In this document: one piece after another, positions 43,787 to 57,800 of the stretch
Layout: the number at the start of each line of letters is the position of its first letter
Numbering within the stretch: the stretch's first letter is position 1
NCBI GenBank assembly: GCA_004194705.1
Contig: SADC01000199.1
Location: forward strand, 62,001 to 126,000
Source of the DNA: Ditylenchus dipsaci
Taxonomy: Eukaryota > Nematoda > Chromadorea > Rhabditida > Anguinidae
Length of the DNA stretch: 64,000 nucleotides
Direction of reading: 5' to 3'
The notes under the pieces: generated by a model
Databases searched by the model: none
Told to the model about the DNA's origin: nothing
What the model saw: the letters and a program-made list of their open reading frames with translations, nothing else
Position numbers and translations under genes: made by a program

Positions 43787-45069
43787 ACTTAGTCGGTTGA
43801 GCTTGAAAAAAAGTTATAGTCATGTGGAGATGAGTGTGTGGAGATGTGGAGATGCTAACATGATAATTTTGGGGTTTTCCAGCGCCTAAATTTCCAAAAA
43901 CGCATGAGCGAACGACTGCGCTAAAGATAGCCTAGCTAATTCCCTACGAGATTCATTTAACAGATCATTAAAGTGTCGAATACATAAAAATTTATGGAAA
44001 TTTTTTGCACTTTGGTGGCAAGACAAAATATTAAAAACTGACCCTAACGGAGTAAACACCCACCCCCCCCCCTAAATGAAACTTTTTTTAAAGTGTTTCC
44101 AAACACCCTATATCGACCCAAAATCGTCTCAGGAGTTCAAAAAAGACATTTTTGAGTTCAGGTCAATAAAAAATTGAGTTTTAGGCATTTTGAAATTTCA
44201 ACCATTGGCCTGTTTTGGTATGTTTTGGTCACTGGAGCTGGGCAAAAAGAGCCTCTAAATGCATCTTTTTTGAGTGCGCGCATATCTAACCAACCAAGCC
44301 TCCTGCGCCCCCGATGGGCGCAGGGGCCACAAACCTTAGACGCAAATCACTCGAAAGTGACTCTGGATGCATGAAAATGTATGCATACCAGAGTTTATTT
44401 ATGCGGTAGGCCCCAGTATTCAAAACTATGTTCAACATCTTCCTTTTTGTTCAAAATTGGCCCTTTTCGGTCTACCGTATTTCCTCTAATAACTCCCCTG
44501 CTCTAATAACTCACCCCCCTCAACTTTGAGGGCCTATATCTCAGCTCGGAACAAATATTTTGCAAAGCTGTTTATTGCGTTTTCTTAATTCCCAAGAGCT
44601 CTACCGATTCCAGTATTTAAATTTAATACCTTCACCCAAAAATCAAATACAGACCTATATCCCTTTTAAAAACAGTCGAAATAGGTACTTTGGGTGGTCC
44701 CAAAACTCAGTTTTTCATTGACCAGAACTCAAATTGACCAGTATTGACCAGAACTTGGTGGTATATCCAAGTAGGGTCAAAAAGTTGTTTTATTAAAATA
44801 AAAAGTTGTATTAATCTGCGACACTTCAACAACTACACTTTACCAACATTTATTAAATTAGCTATTCATGGATAATAGTTAAAGTTAAAGAAAGCACAGT
44901 TATTAAAAAAGTTGAGATTTAAGTAGACAAATGAGGTTTTAAGTTGGCATGTTATTTACTGAAAAGTACAATTACTAAAAAACCAATTGATTCGATCAGT
45001 ACATGAGTTCTGAATTAGCACACCTTGAGAAACCGTGCTTTGATTTTTTCAAATTTTCTTATTGCTCTT
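43787..45069. other. Family B and family A fragments, no gene
   Basis: Family B copy at about 44180-44450 and a partial family A copy from 44473 (TACCGTATTTCCTCTAATAA, tag ACTCCCC). Other sequence is AT-rich and unassigned. Confidence 0.5.
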
Positions 45070-45497
45070 CAAAGGGGCATACCAGCGCGTTACACGGCAA
45101 ATTAAGAGGGGAGACCAGCAGTGGGTAAGCGGATGTGTTTTATGGCCAAAAACGTGTGTAGGTTTGATCCCACGTGGTGATCAATCCCACGTGGTGAAAA
45201 ACAGCTATTTGGTCACGAACGACCTCATTTACTTTATTCACTTCCTAACGACGCTCTCTATAACGACTCGGTTTAGCCGGTCCTTTGAGAGTCGTTATAG
45301 AGAGCGTCGAATGTAGTCAAACAAGTCAGAATAAATATCATGCCACCACGTGATCTCGAACCTGCAACACCACTTTGGGCCAAAAACGCAAACGCGTGGA
45401 CATTGCGCCATGGAGGCCATTTTTTCAAACCTAAATGGCATTTCCCGCCAACACCCCCCCCCTTTAATTGCAGTGCAACGCGTTGGTCTACTACTTG
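45070..45497. repeat. Foldback repeat with tRNA-like box A/box B motifs
   Basis: Outer inverted blocks (ACCAGCGCGTTACAC left; GCAACGCGTTGGTCTAC right) enclose two tRNA-like heads in opposite orientation. Plus strand: AGCAGTGGGTAAGCGG followed about 40 nt later by GGTTTGATCCC. Minus strand: TGGCGCAATGTCCACGCG followed about 45 nt later by GGTTCGAGATC. These resemble RNA polymerase III boxes A and B, as in tRNA-derived SINEs. A pogo-type mini-hairpin (45248-45313, CGACGCTCTCTATAACGAC) is nested in the centre. No functional tRNA fold is claimed. Confidence 0.45.
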
Positions 45498-45846
45498 AAT
45501 TTTATTATTTTCAGTGGATTATATAATTAATTTTAGAAAAAATATTAAGACAGCTTTTTGCATTTTGTTTGAAAAGTTCGAAAATTCAAGTATACTAATA
45601 TAGGCTGCTTAAAAATACTAACATTCAATCAAAATTTTTAAAGCCATTTACTAGAAGAATTATGACATGGCTTGATATGGCTTAATTAAGGTGCACCATT
45701 GTATATAAAGTCCAATAATGCAGCGCCTAAATCTTAAAATCCTAGAATTGGTAGGAGCTAGGTAGAAATAGCTACCTTGTAGTCAAAAAAGTGCATTTAC
45801 AATAAAAATACGGAATTAACAAAAATAAATTCGTTGGAACATCAAG

Positions 45847-48800
45847 TTATTTACTTTTTGCCAGTTTCAATCGCCTTGATTTTTGCAGGGATTCATTTGA
45901 TTTTGATTTTCGGATGGCTGAAATACCGCCTGCGGCACTTTTTTTCTTTTTAGATACACCAGCCTTGTTCTTCTTAAACTTTTTTGGCTTGGATGTCTTT
46001 GAGGAACTGCTTTCAGCTAAGAAAAGCAAAACTATTGTGTGAAGTTAGTATAAAATGGCAAGCTTACAAGAAGTGCATGTGGACAGCTCTTTTTTCCTCT
46101 TGAGCATTTCTGTTTTGTTGTGAGCAGACAGGATGCCGGAACAGTTCACAGCATTACATCTGCATTTGGGCACTGACCTTTGGGTTTTGGAATACATGTT
46201 GTAGTCGAAAGACAGCTCTTCACCTACAAATAACTTTTGTGTGGATAAATTGAGGAACATTTTAAAAACCTTTGTGGATTTGCGCAAAGCTACCAACACA
46301 ATATGGATGTCTGAGTCTGTCTAGAAAAGATTTCAAATTATCAATAAGTAAAACTCAATAAAATTGACAAACCGCAACCACTTGAACAGTACTAAAATCA
46401 TGTGAATAAACAAGTGTTAATCAGCAAAAATTTATGTCATCTATAAGGCCTCTCACACAATGCAAATCCAGTCTTCAATTTTGGCGAAGTGTTTTTAGCC
46501 TTGTTCAGCAAGGCAACTTTGATTTTTACTGACAGCTTTGGTGTCAAATTGAAGCTGAGATCCAGGGCTATCTTTTGAAACCAGACTTGCAGAGTAGGAA
46601 AGTTAAAAAGTGTTTATAAAAGTTAGTAATATTCAATACAATCCCAACATGATCCTCAATCTTCAATTTAACTACGAGGACCATGTTGAGGATGAACGCA
46701 CTTTTATATATGATTTTCATCTTCGCGTTCGGCAAGTTTGGTGCCAAACAATAGCCCTGGATCTGAGCTTAAATATGAAACTAAACTTGCAAAAAATCTC
46801 GAAGCTATTTCGCTGAAAATGCAAAAAAACATTTCGCCAAGGTTGAGGAATGAGGATGCATTGTGAAAAAGGCTTAATGGCTCATTCACAAACGTTGTCG
46901 TTGTCGTCGTTGGCGTTGTCGTTGGAATATTTTTTTTTCATGAAAGCATTTTTGCGCCAACGACAACGACGACGACAACAAAAATTTGTCGTTCAAATTA
47001 AAGAAATTTTGCATTTCGGGTCAAAATTTTAAGGACTAACCATATTTTCCACACGTTTTTCCTCGAAATCTTGACTGAAAAAAATTCAAAATTTGACCAA
47101 TTTGGAAAAAAAATTTGGTGTCGTTGGCTTCGTCGTTGTCGTTGGCGTTGTCGTTGTTGTTGGCGTAAAAATGCCTTTATAAAAAATTTCTTTTCAATGA
47201 CCACGACAACGACGACGACAACGACAGCGTTTATAAATGAGCCACGAGAAACACTATTTCGAGTCTAGTTTTAGAGACAATTCGTCATAAGCTCTTATTG
47301 AGGTCTAGAGTTTCAGGCTAAAGTACGGTGTAAGAACTCCCCCAAAAACCGGTTTGAACCACTTTTTCGTGTGTTTTAACATCTTTAACTTACAGAAAAC
47401 ATGTTTTTAGGTGGCGGAAGACCATTTCCGGAAAAAAAATATTTTTTGAAAATTTTCACTTTTTGCCTTGGGGACCAAGGTAAGCCATCCTAAAAGGGTA
47501 TCCAGATACCTTAAAAAAGTGTTCGAACATAGTTTTGTTAACTTGGACCTACCGCATAAAGAAACTCTGGTATGCATATTGTTTTTATGCATCCAGAGCC
47601 TATTTTCGAGTGATTGGTGTCTAAGGTATGTGGGTGTGCGCATCTCTTACCTTAGAGATGATTCTGAGAAATACTCTTAATAATAAATGCATCTAGAGAT
47701 TCTTTTTTGCCCAGTTCCAGTTACAAAAACAGGGTAGAATACCCTGAAAATCATGATTTACCGTGGTCCCCTAGGCAAAAAGTCAAAAATTTCAAAAAAA
47801 ATTTTCGGAAATGGTCTTCTGATACCTAAAAACATGTTTTCTGTATGTTAAAGATGCTAAAACACACGAAAATTGGCTAAAACCGATTTTTGGGAGAAGT
47901 TCTTATACCGTACTCCGGCCGAGTATCAAAACGAAACATACCAATTAGGTTCACAAGAATGGTTTACATATCTCATGTCATTGCCTGAAAAAGGTGATTT
48001 AACAAGAAAACTAGGTGCTACAACACCCACCATAATAATGAGCGTCAATAGCTCGGTGATTGTCCAAATCCATCTGAAACATTTTCACTATTATTTTTGT
48101 GCTTCTAAGTTGTAGTTCCGAAAATCAAGGTTTCTTAATTAGTCAGTTAAAATATTTTAAAAGTTCTTTTTAGACTGTTGCGTGTGGTTAAAAATTCGTT
48201 TATAATGGGTGATATGTGGGAGTAACCATTTGAAAAAAAATTAAAAATAATTAAAATGAAGATTTTACTTAGTCGATTAAAAACTTTTAAAGCTGCCGCT
48301 AAAAATTCGACTCTTTGAAAGAGTGTTTTTAAAGCTAGCTTCACCTCGAGAACTTTCCAGCAATTCAAATATATTAGCTTAAAGTAGGTATCCGCTATAA
48401 CTGAAGGAAGTCTTACCTTATTAAAAACCTTTTTTTTTACACCAATTACAGTCCAATCTCGATTGAAGAAGAGAAGTTCGTTCCACTTTTAGTTCGACAC
48501 TTTTTCTACCCCGATTCTTTAAATTTGTTGCTAGTGGTGTTTTGACAGTCTGGTCCCATATATCACAAGGATTACAATTCTGCTGATCGTTTTTCAGAAA
48601 TTCAAAACTTTTTCTCTAAAAAAGAAAAAACTCGATTTGAGGACGGGAATTTTGAAAATTTTTAAATGATTTGCCAGTTCTGTTTTCATAGTCTGGTCCC
48701 AAATATCGTGAGGATCCCGATTTTGTTGCTCATTTTTAAAAAAGAGAACAAATTTTGGGTTGAAATAAAATTAAAAACTGGCGCTACTATAGAATACCCC

Positions 48801-51800
48801 CCCCCCCCAAAAATCCGACCTTATAAAATCGCTGTAACTACCCTTGCAAACAACAAGTTTAGGCTTAGCCCTTAGGCTTGGGGTAGGCCAGCGTACGGAA
48901 GTTGTGACTAATGAAGAGTTTGCGCACATTTTCCGGGTCTGGGACATATATTTGGGTACTTTTACTTAAGTTTTAAAAGGTCGGATTTTGGGGGGGGGGG
49001 TATTCTATAGTAGGGTCTAAAAACTCAATATAGCGACACCTGCTTTCAGAAAGAGGTAGAGCTTGCGTGTTTGTCAGGGTTTACAAAATCACAAGTTCTG
49101 GCTGGTTTTTGAATAGACAAGCCGAGCATACCAAAATAAATCACTATACAAACTTTTCGCTCCAAAAATGATGGAATGATTTATTTGCTAGTAGGGTCGG
49201 ATCTTCTGATGTAAGCTCATTTTTGAATCAGCCCCACGTCTAATTTTAAATGAGCTGTACATTTTTTCTTTTATTTATTAATTTATGCAAAATTTCGATT
49301 TCGGTCAAATTTTTTGCTGTGAATTATTATTTCGTTAGCATTATTGCGTTATGTTATTGCTATAAGAAATGTTCGAATACCATTTTGAGATGGTTTACAT
49401 GTAATACACTTTAAAACTTTTACTAAGTTGGTTTAAAGTTTTTTTTAAGCTGTACATTCTCTCGATTGGCTATTTCTGTTCAAGAAGTCAACAAAGGAAG
49501 AAATGGAGTTGCTACAAAGGGATCTTCAGGAAATGAGGCTGAATGAGCCACAGGGTAATATTTCTTCACCTGATTATCATTTACACTCTTTATTTCAGTA
49601 GAGGTTAGACCTGTTCATGGCAAAGAGAACACTTTTCGAGTACGGATTGGTAGAAGTCTTAAATGGCGAGAGTTCACGCTTTGCGGCGGTAGCTATGTGT
49701 GCTCTACGTGTTTGCATTTTCCCTATCACCAGTTGGAAAGCTGACGGAATTCACGGTTCCGAAGATTTACAATCCAAAGACGAGCAACGCGAGACTTAGT
49801 GATCATCCTCATAGACCAGCATGTCAAGGCTGGACTTTAAAGATCATGAAAAACTGAATGAAAGCACCGAATATATATTGGTTAGTTATTTCGGCTAGGT
49901 GAGATTTGTCAAAAACGAAATTTGTCAAAACGAAATTTGTCAAAAACGAAACTTGTCAAGACAAAATTTCTTCGCTTGCAAAGTGTTTTACTGCGTTTTT
50001 TACTGGATATACATATGTCAAAGTATTCAAATAGTAAAAGCAAAAAAAAATACTGAAACACTTTGCAAACGAGAAAAATTTGTCTTGACAAGTTTCGTTT
50101 TGACAAATTTCGTTTTGACAAATTTCGTTTTTGACAAATCTCACCTACCCGTTATTTCAATTTAAAGTGAATAAGAAGAGGGTGTCCCAAGATTTTTGGA
50201 CATTTTTAAACTGCCGTAAATTTTTTATTGAAATTATTGAACATGGTTTTTACAGATCGACTCATAGAAACTTTTTCGGTATATAATAAGGAAAACACGA
50301 TTTCGTTTGGTCTCCTCTGTGGTTTGGGCTTTGCCCTTTCAGAGGCCATCTGCAGACTATCACCTAATCTACAGAGAGGACCTAGCAAAAATCGTATTTT
50401 TCACATTATATACCGAAAAAAAAATTCCATGAAAAACTGAGTCGATCTGTAAAAACCAATTTTCGTAACGCGGCGTATAAGGAAATTTATGGCAGTTCAA
50501 AGTGTCCAACAATCTTGGAACACCCTGTATAAAGTGAATTATGACAATTTTAATTTCATAATAATCTAATTTTTCAAAGAGTGACTTAAAATTACCCCTT
50601 GTTAAGAAGATAATTTCGAAGCGCTTTGTGTAGTTTAAATTTGCCATTTTTTAAATATAGTTTTGAAGCTATTTTTGTTGAAAACCAAGTTGTGCGATAT
50701 AAACAAAGCTTGTGCACTATTGGATGTTGTATTAGCATCATCGATATCAGAATTTCTGAATATTTTTAATAAATGCCCTACAAACGGACGTGAAAAGAAA
50801 AAGATCAATCGAAAAAAGGTCGATCAGTTTTCTATTACATTCATATTTTAAAAGGCATTTTTTAAAGACATTTTTAAGTTCTGATTTTTATGATTATACA
50901 ACTTTAAATTCTATAGGATTTTTGTTTACAAGTTGTCAACAAAACGCCGACCGCATATAAAATATTAAGTATGCATGCTTTTTCAAGCGTCCTTAGGATT
51001 AAAAGGTTGGACTTAGCTGCGACATTATTCCGAACAAAAATATTTTTACAAAAATGCATACAGCAGCTTTTTCGCATTAGCCAATGCCATCTACCGTATT
51101 TTCTCTATTAAACGCCCCTCTTCAATAAACGCCCCTCTATAATAGACGCCACCCCCTTCAGTGACCTATATCTCAGCCCAAAAAAATAATTTTGCAAATC
51201 TGTTTTTTGCATTTTCTTAATTAGCACGAGTTTACCTAATTCCACTTTTCAGATTTTGGTTGAGCACCCAAAAATCTCAAAACCGAAATAATTTTTTTCC
51301 GATTTTTTAAGGGTTGAAGCGTTTAATAGAGAAAATACGGTATCTCTATAAGACAATTTGGACAAAATTAACAAAAAAAATCCAGGGTGAGTCAAAAAAT
51401 TCTAACACTTTTGAACAGCCATAACTTTTTGTCTATGCCGAATTCCGAAATTATGAAAAAGCAGAACGATTATAGTTTTATAGTTGCTGTTTGGTATAAA
51501 ACACGATTTACGCTTGGTCCCCCCTGTAGTTTGGGTCCTGGTCTGTTTATGGCCTCTGGATCAGTGTTTGGACCTCGTACTTGGCTCGTACTTGATACTT
51601 TGTATTTTTCGTCCTAGAAATTCTTCTTTTTTCTGAAAAGTTTTCAACTAGATGCCTTCAGAACAACCACAGCTATATTTTTACAAAAAATATGCCTGTG
51701 TCGAGATTATAAATCGTTATATACCGTATTTCCTCTATTAGAAGCCCGGGGCTTCTATTTTATGGATGGCCTCCAGGGGGGGCTTATATTAGAGGGGGGC

Positions 51801-54800
51801 TTGTATTAGAGGGGGGGCCTTTATTTTTTGAACTCGCCGCGCCGAAGGCGCGGAAAAAATTTTTAGTCATAATTTTTTTACGCCACCCTCTGATCGCTTC
51901 TAATTTTCCACATAACATTGTTGAAACAGCGTTTAAACATCAAAAGCACTTATTCTATATTCATAGTTTACCCACTGTTTCTCTCGGAGGCGTTCTACCT
52001 AAATTTATTTTGGGCGTATTGGAATTTCGCAGCATATCTTAATTTTCAGCGAATTTTGTTTTACCTTTTCTATTAGTTTACATATACTTTTTCTGAAAGT
52101 ATTGACACCATTATGTAGCTAAATTCTCATTTAGAGTAATAACTTTGCCGAATGTCTGAGAATAGCCTCTGGATGGCCAAGGCCAAACCACATGGGGGGA
52201 TCAAGCGAAAATTGTGTTTTTCACATTATATATCAAAGAAATTCCTATAAAAAATTGAGTCGTTCTGCGTTTACAGAATTTCGGAATTTGTCCTAGACAA
52301 AGGTTATGGCTTATTAAAAGTGTTCGAATTTCTCGACTCACCCTGTAATTTTCAAAAAAAGGTTAGAAAATCAAAAATAAAAAAGCGAGACAAAAATTTG
52401 CTGCGAAATTAAGATAATTTTCTGCGAAATATCGTTATGCCTTCTTTTTATCTGACCTATGCTGCCGACTTATTTTCTTGTTCCTCAAACGTAAACCGAC
52501 GTCACTTTGTATCGTTTCTTGCTGATTTTCTGCCGATGATTACTGCGTAAAGCAATTTTTAAACCAACAAAATGCCCGCTAAAATAGCACTCGATGTAGT
52601 TTTTGCTTTGAAATTCACTCATTCACAAGTATTCCAGCGATCCACTTCGAAAGATGTGATAGGCAAATACATAAAGGCACTCTTTGTATCTTTTACCACG
52701 TTTAGCAGCACCTGTTTATCTAAAAAATATTTGATTAAGGGTTTATATAAAAAGGGGCTTATATTTTCAGGATACCCACTAGAGGGGGGGGGGCTTATAT
52801 TAGAGGGGGGCTTTTATATTTGGATGACCTCCAGAGGGGCTTATATTAGAGGGGGGCTTATAATAGGAGGGGGCTTCTATTAGAGGAAATACGGTATTGA
52901 TATTTTAAGTGCAAGTACGAGCTCAGGTACGAGTGCTCGTACCTGAGCTCGTACTTGCACTTAAAATATCAATATATAACGATTTATAATCTCGACACAG
53001 GCATATTTTTTGTAAAAATATAGCTGTGGTTGTTCTGAAGGCATCTAGTTGAAAACTTTTCAGAAAAAAGAAGAATTTCTAGGACGAAAAATACAAAGTA
53101 TCAAGTACGAGCCAAGTACGAGGTCCAAACACTGCTCTGGATGGCCAAGGCCAAACCGCAAGGGGAAAAAGCTAAAATTATGTTTTCCACATCATATACC
53201 AAATAAATTTCTGTGAAAACCTGAGTCGTTCAGCTTTTTTAGAATTTCGCAATTCGGCCCAGACAAAAAGTTATGGCCGTTTTCTTGGCTCACCCTGTAA
53301 TTACATTCTGCTTTGGGAAAGAACGTGAAAGCCCAAGTGCCAAGTATTTTTCTCTAAGCCTACCTTTTTGAGCTCCTTCGATTTTTTTCATTCTAATTCA
53401 TTGTAATGTGGAGTATGCTGCTCTTTGCCCGCGAAATGGCCAAATACCTTGGTATTGTTGACGCAAAAGGTGTAAAATAAATGAAAAAAAAATTGGCTTA
53501 TAGAAAAATACTCTTTGGAGGGAGCGGACACTTGGGCTGCTGTCGTGAAAGAATGCGTTAAGTTGAAGTTAAAAAAGTATAAAGTAGAGATGCACTGGTT
53601 CGGAATCAAACCTTTGACACCATTAACGAGCGTGAACTAATTACACTGCGCCACATATTCGTAATAGATTGCTGATCTGACATATATCATAGATCTAAAA
53701 ATTTCTAATTTTCAAAAGCCAATGTTCCGGCGCCGTTTAACTCGTAGCACATTTTTTGAACGGTTGTGTAAGGAGCTCTAATGAAGCTATCGTTTGGTGT
53801 ATGAGGTTTTTTGAGAGGTCACGGAGTTGTCGTGCCTTTCCCGTGCAAGCCTAAATTATTGGGTGGAGTGTATTGCAGTACCTCTTTTTAAGAGCGATAT
53901 ATTCCAGTGAAGCCGATTTTTAGTTAAAAAAGGGCTTAGAAAGGTTAATATTATTGTGTTGTGCAGAAAAAAGAGTTTAAGATGTAATTTTGAGACACTT
54001 TTCAAAATTTCAGAGTATGGAGAGTAAAAATAATAAATTTCAATTATACAATATTTAGGTGGATGGAAGGGAGAGATGGCAACATCCTAAAAGCCTATAA
54101 GAAAAAGCCGTGGTACCCTGGCATTCATTGTCTCTTTTCTCGCAGGCCTGATGGCAGATTAAAGAAGATACAAAACAACTATCCGGTAAATTACCATTCT
54201 TCCTAAATAAACCATAAAAATATCAAATTAAGGGGTGATTCTGACGGTTGTAATTATGTGGTGTTAGGCGAGCAAACTAGACCAGATCAGCCGACGAAAA
54301 TTGTCATTCTTTATGCTGGAATATCTTCTAGCCAAAAAAAAATATGAGAATCGGCAGAGTCTTCATAAGCGTTCAACGAAGTTTGGTGACCATACAAGGA
54401 TTGCTTTTGTGAAAATATTAGATGGTGCATCCGAGAATGCGATCAACTTCTGGGAATTTGGCATGACCTTTGCGAAAAGTGAAAATTAGTTTGAAAAAAT
54501 AAATAAACAAAATAATGTTGCGTTTTAGATTTCCACGACCACACAGCTGTCTTTGCTCCTCTGGCTAGACCACAAAATGCAAAATTTATTTTGGATCTCA
54601 AAAATGAAGAGTGAGATTGTTTATTATAAAATTGTATTTGTAGTCATGACGAAATTTTAGATACTCCCATGAATGCAACCCGGAGAGAGCCTATTTTGCT
54701 TTGGAAAAGTGTGAAGAATTGATGAATCTTGCCTATCGATGCACCTTGACGTCTCTATGGGATTCCAGTCCAAAATCACTTGTTTGGCATACTGTCACTT

Positions 54801-57800
54801 GTAATTCATAATAAAAAAAATAATATATGATACCGAATATGCTCTTGTAGTTACCCATGGGTAATTATTTTTCAACGCCCAAAAAAGTAGAAAAATTTTA
54901 GGTCGATTTCGAGATTTTTGGGTGCTCAACCAAAATTTAAAAAGTGGAATCGTTTAAGATCATGGTGATTAAGAAAAAGCGAAAAACAGATTTGCGAAAT
55001 AATTACTCTAGACTGAGATATAGGGTCATTGGGGTGGGTAACTATTAGAACGTGGGTAATTAATAGAGAATATACGTTAATATAATTTAATAATTTAATA
55101 TATGATGTGATAATATAAATGATAAAATTTATGTGTTAATAAAAAATTTATATATAACTGAATAGCAGCTGACCGTGAAACACGATTTTGAGCTGGCTTT
55201 GAGAAGGACAGACTTTAGGAGTGAGGGTGGTGGAAGTTATTTTGACTACCACAAAGCAAGGCTTTATTTTGACACGACCATGTCAAATTTACAGAAAAAA
55301 GGCAAAAGTTATTTAGATTTGTTTGAAAAAGTCATCTTCCCTTCCATTAGAGCTTCGACTTACATTTGAGAAAACATTTTCAGTTTTTTAATTTAGTATC
55401 TTTCCAACCAAACATAATTTTAACAACTTACAATGTAGTATTGCGCCTCAAGAGAATTTAACCGAGAAATCCTTTCTGAAAATTTTCGGTTATTGTTAAA
55501 AATATAGCAAAATTTACCAAGTCTCCTGTCTTTTTCGTCATGAGTTATGATTTCACCAACATATTCTCCCACAAATCCATGCTGTAAATAACCACGCTTC
55601 AAAAGATATTGTGCTCTTAAAATTTTTAATAGCAAAACATACAGCAGGGACGTCTTTTTGGACGAAAGCTCCAAAATATCTGCCTGTAGTCGGCTTTATA
55701 GTTACAGGCACACAATCTTGGCCGTTTGAGACCATTCGGTTATTACACACTTTGCCGTTTTGTTCACATTCCTAAACAAAAAAAGGAATAAAAATGAGCC
55801 ACTTTGATGGCAGGACGTTAGAAAAGTAAATATTTGTATTTTTCGACTGTCTTACCATGTTTTTCAACTGGGCCGTGGCAATAAGAGACTCTTTATGCAT
55901 TTTTTGATCAATTGTACTTCTCGGAATTATGTCTAAGGTAAGTGCGTGCACGCATGTCTAACCAACCAAGCCCCTGCGCTCCCATAATAAAATAAATAAT
56001 ATATGATATACAACCTGTGGACACTTTATCCTCAAGCATACCGGAGTTTATTTATGCACTAGGCCCTAGTATTCAAAACTCTGTTCAACATCTTCTTGTT
56101 AATGGACACTGTGTAATTGTTGGCCCCCTTTTATTCCCTTCCCCTCTCAATACAGCCCTTATTCCCTTTGAAATTCAAAAGGCGCCAATTCAATTTAATT
56201 TTCAAATTTTGACTAAAAAACCATGATAGCCCTGCGGTTCGAAATTTTTTATATCAGAATCGATTAAACGCGCGGCTTTCTCATGAAATCAAGGTTATGA
56301 GGGTTATTATCTCCTTCATCCGAGCACTCCCCGTGGGGGGATTCTGAACTCAAGCCAAAACCAGAATAGCGAAAACCACAGAATTTTTTAAAAATTTCCA
56401 ACCTGTGGACACTCTATCCTCAAGGTTCTATTGATGCAATTGGAGCTAGGTCCACACCTGTCCACCATTTGCGCACTACAATCACATTTATCAGCTGTGT
56501 TTTGGGTAAAATCTTTGGAGGGTTTTGTGTCAGGGGTTGTGTATTTGCAGCGCTAAAAGCTATGAAATCAATAGGGCTTAAAACGTGTAAAGCAAAAACA
56601 AACAGTGATTTTGCGAACCAATTCTCCATTGCTGTATTGGAAATTTAGTTGGTCTATTTCGGGCAATGAATTTTCTGGATTGCTGTTCGTAGCTATTTCC
56701 TGCAGAAAACATTTTCTCGTAAAATAATGAATTTTTTAATAGAAATTTTACTTGTGCCTGTTGCCATTCTGCAATTTTTTTAATTTTTTTTTCGAAAAGA
56801 AATATTAGTTATAAGACCAACCTTCATAGATATCTGACTTTTCAGCCTGCGTCACCTAAAATCAAGATATTGGCTTTGTAAATTATTGTGATTTGAAAAA
56901 ATTACAAAAAAATAGTCAGCTTCACTCATTGGAATAATCTAGACAATTTGTAATAAATTAGATTTTTTTTGTGATTTGAACAAGCTTACTCGATTATGAG
57001 ATATTAAATTGTAGAATATTTTGTTTCTGTAAGGCAGCCATTTCACAACCATATAGCCCACAGATCCTGAATAATAAATATAATGCACTCAAGTTTTTTT
57101 AGATAATACCTCTTAATTAAAATTAAATTAACTGAACGATTCAACCGCACACAGTTGACTTGAAAGATTCGATTATAGGGAGTGACATGGTAGATTACAC
57201 TTATCAATCAATGAACAACCAGTGTACTGATCATCCTAATGGTCATTCCCAGATACGTGTGTGTGTGTGTTTGTGTGCATCTAGATCCCAAGCCTTCAAA
57301 CCTCGGGCTTGAACGCTTGGGGTTGAGATCAGTCTTGCAACGGCTACAGATGCGGCACCAATGCGAAAATTTTCGGAGGTTGTGATTAAATTTGAGGAGG
57401 CCGGTGCCGAAATTTCAGAAGGTTGGTTCCCTTGGCAATTTTTTGAGATTTACAGCACTATTTGAAATGCGCACACACATACCTGAGACATGAATCAGAG
57501 CAAGATCGGCAACCGTTCGGCAACTGATATTTGGCAGCCACCAAACCCTATTTGGTTTTACCCACTGAACCCTAGACGAGAACGAAATTTTTCGGTGTAC
57601 AGTCAACTCTCGATTTAACGGCACCCCTGGAGACCGGGCTCGGGGTGCCGTTAAATCAAGGGTGCCGTTAAATTGAGGGTTGACTTTGACTAAATCTTAG
57701 ACAATGCCAACCAAATTGGTCTATTTTTGGATATTTTTGAGGGTGCAGTTAAATTGAAGTGCCGTTAAATCGAGGATTGACTGTATTCATTTATTCAAAT

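Noticed and set aside
47873..48115. Plus-strand ORF of 80 codons
   Set aside because: It is antisense to two SET-domain exons (48073-48031 and 47984-47942), and its first part is MITE sequence; the minus-strand reading gives the NHSCEPN motif with correct splice phases.
52572..52883. Plus-strand ORF of 103 codons
   Set aside because: It lies within the family A insert 51722-52896, and its C terminus is tag repeat.
53586..53664. Functional tRNA gene
   Set aside because: Box A and B-like motifs are present, but acceptor and D-arm pairing are poor, so it is listed only as a tRNA-like repeat.
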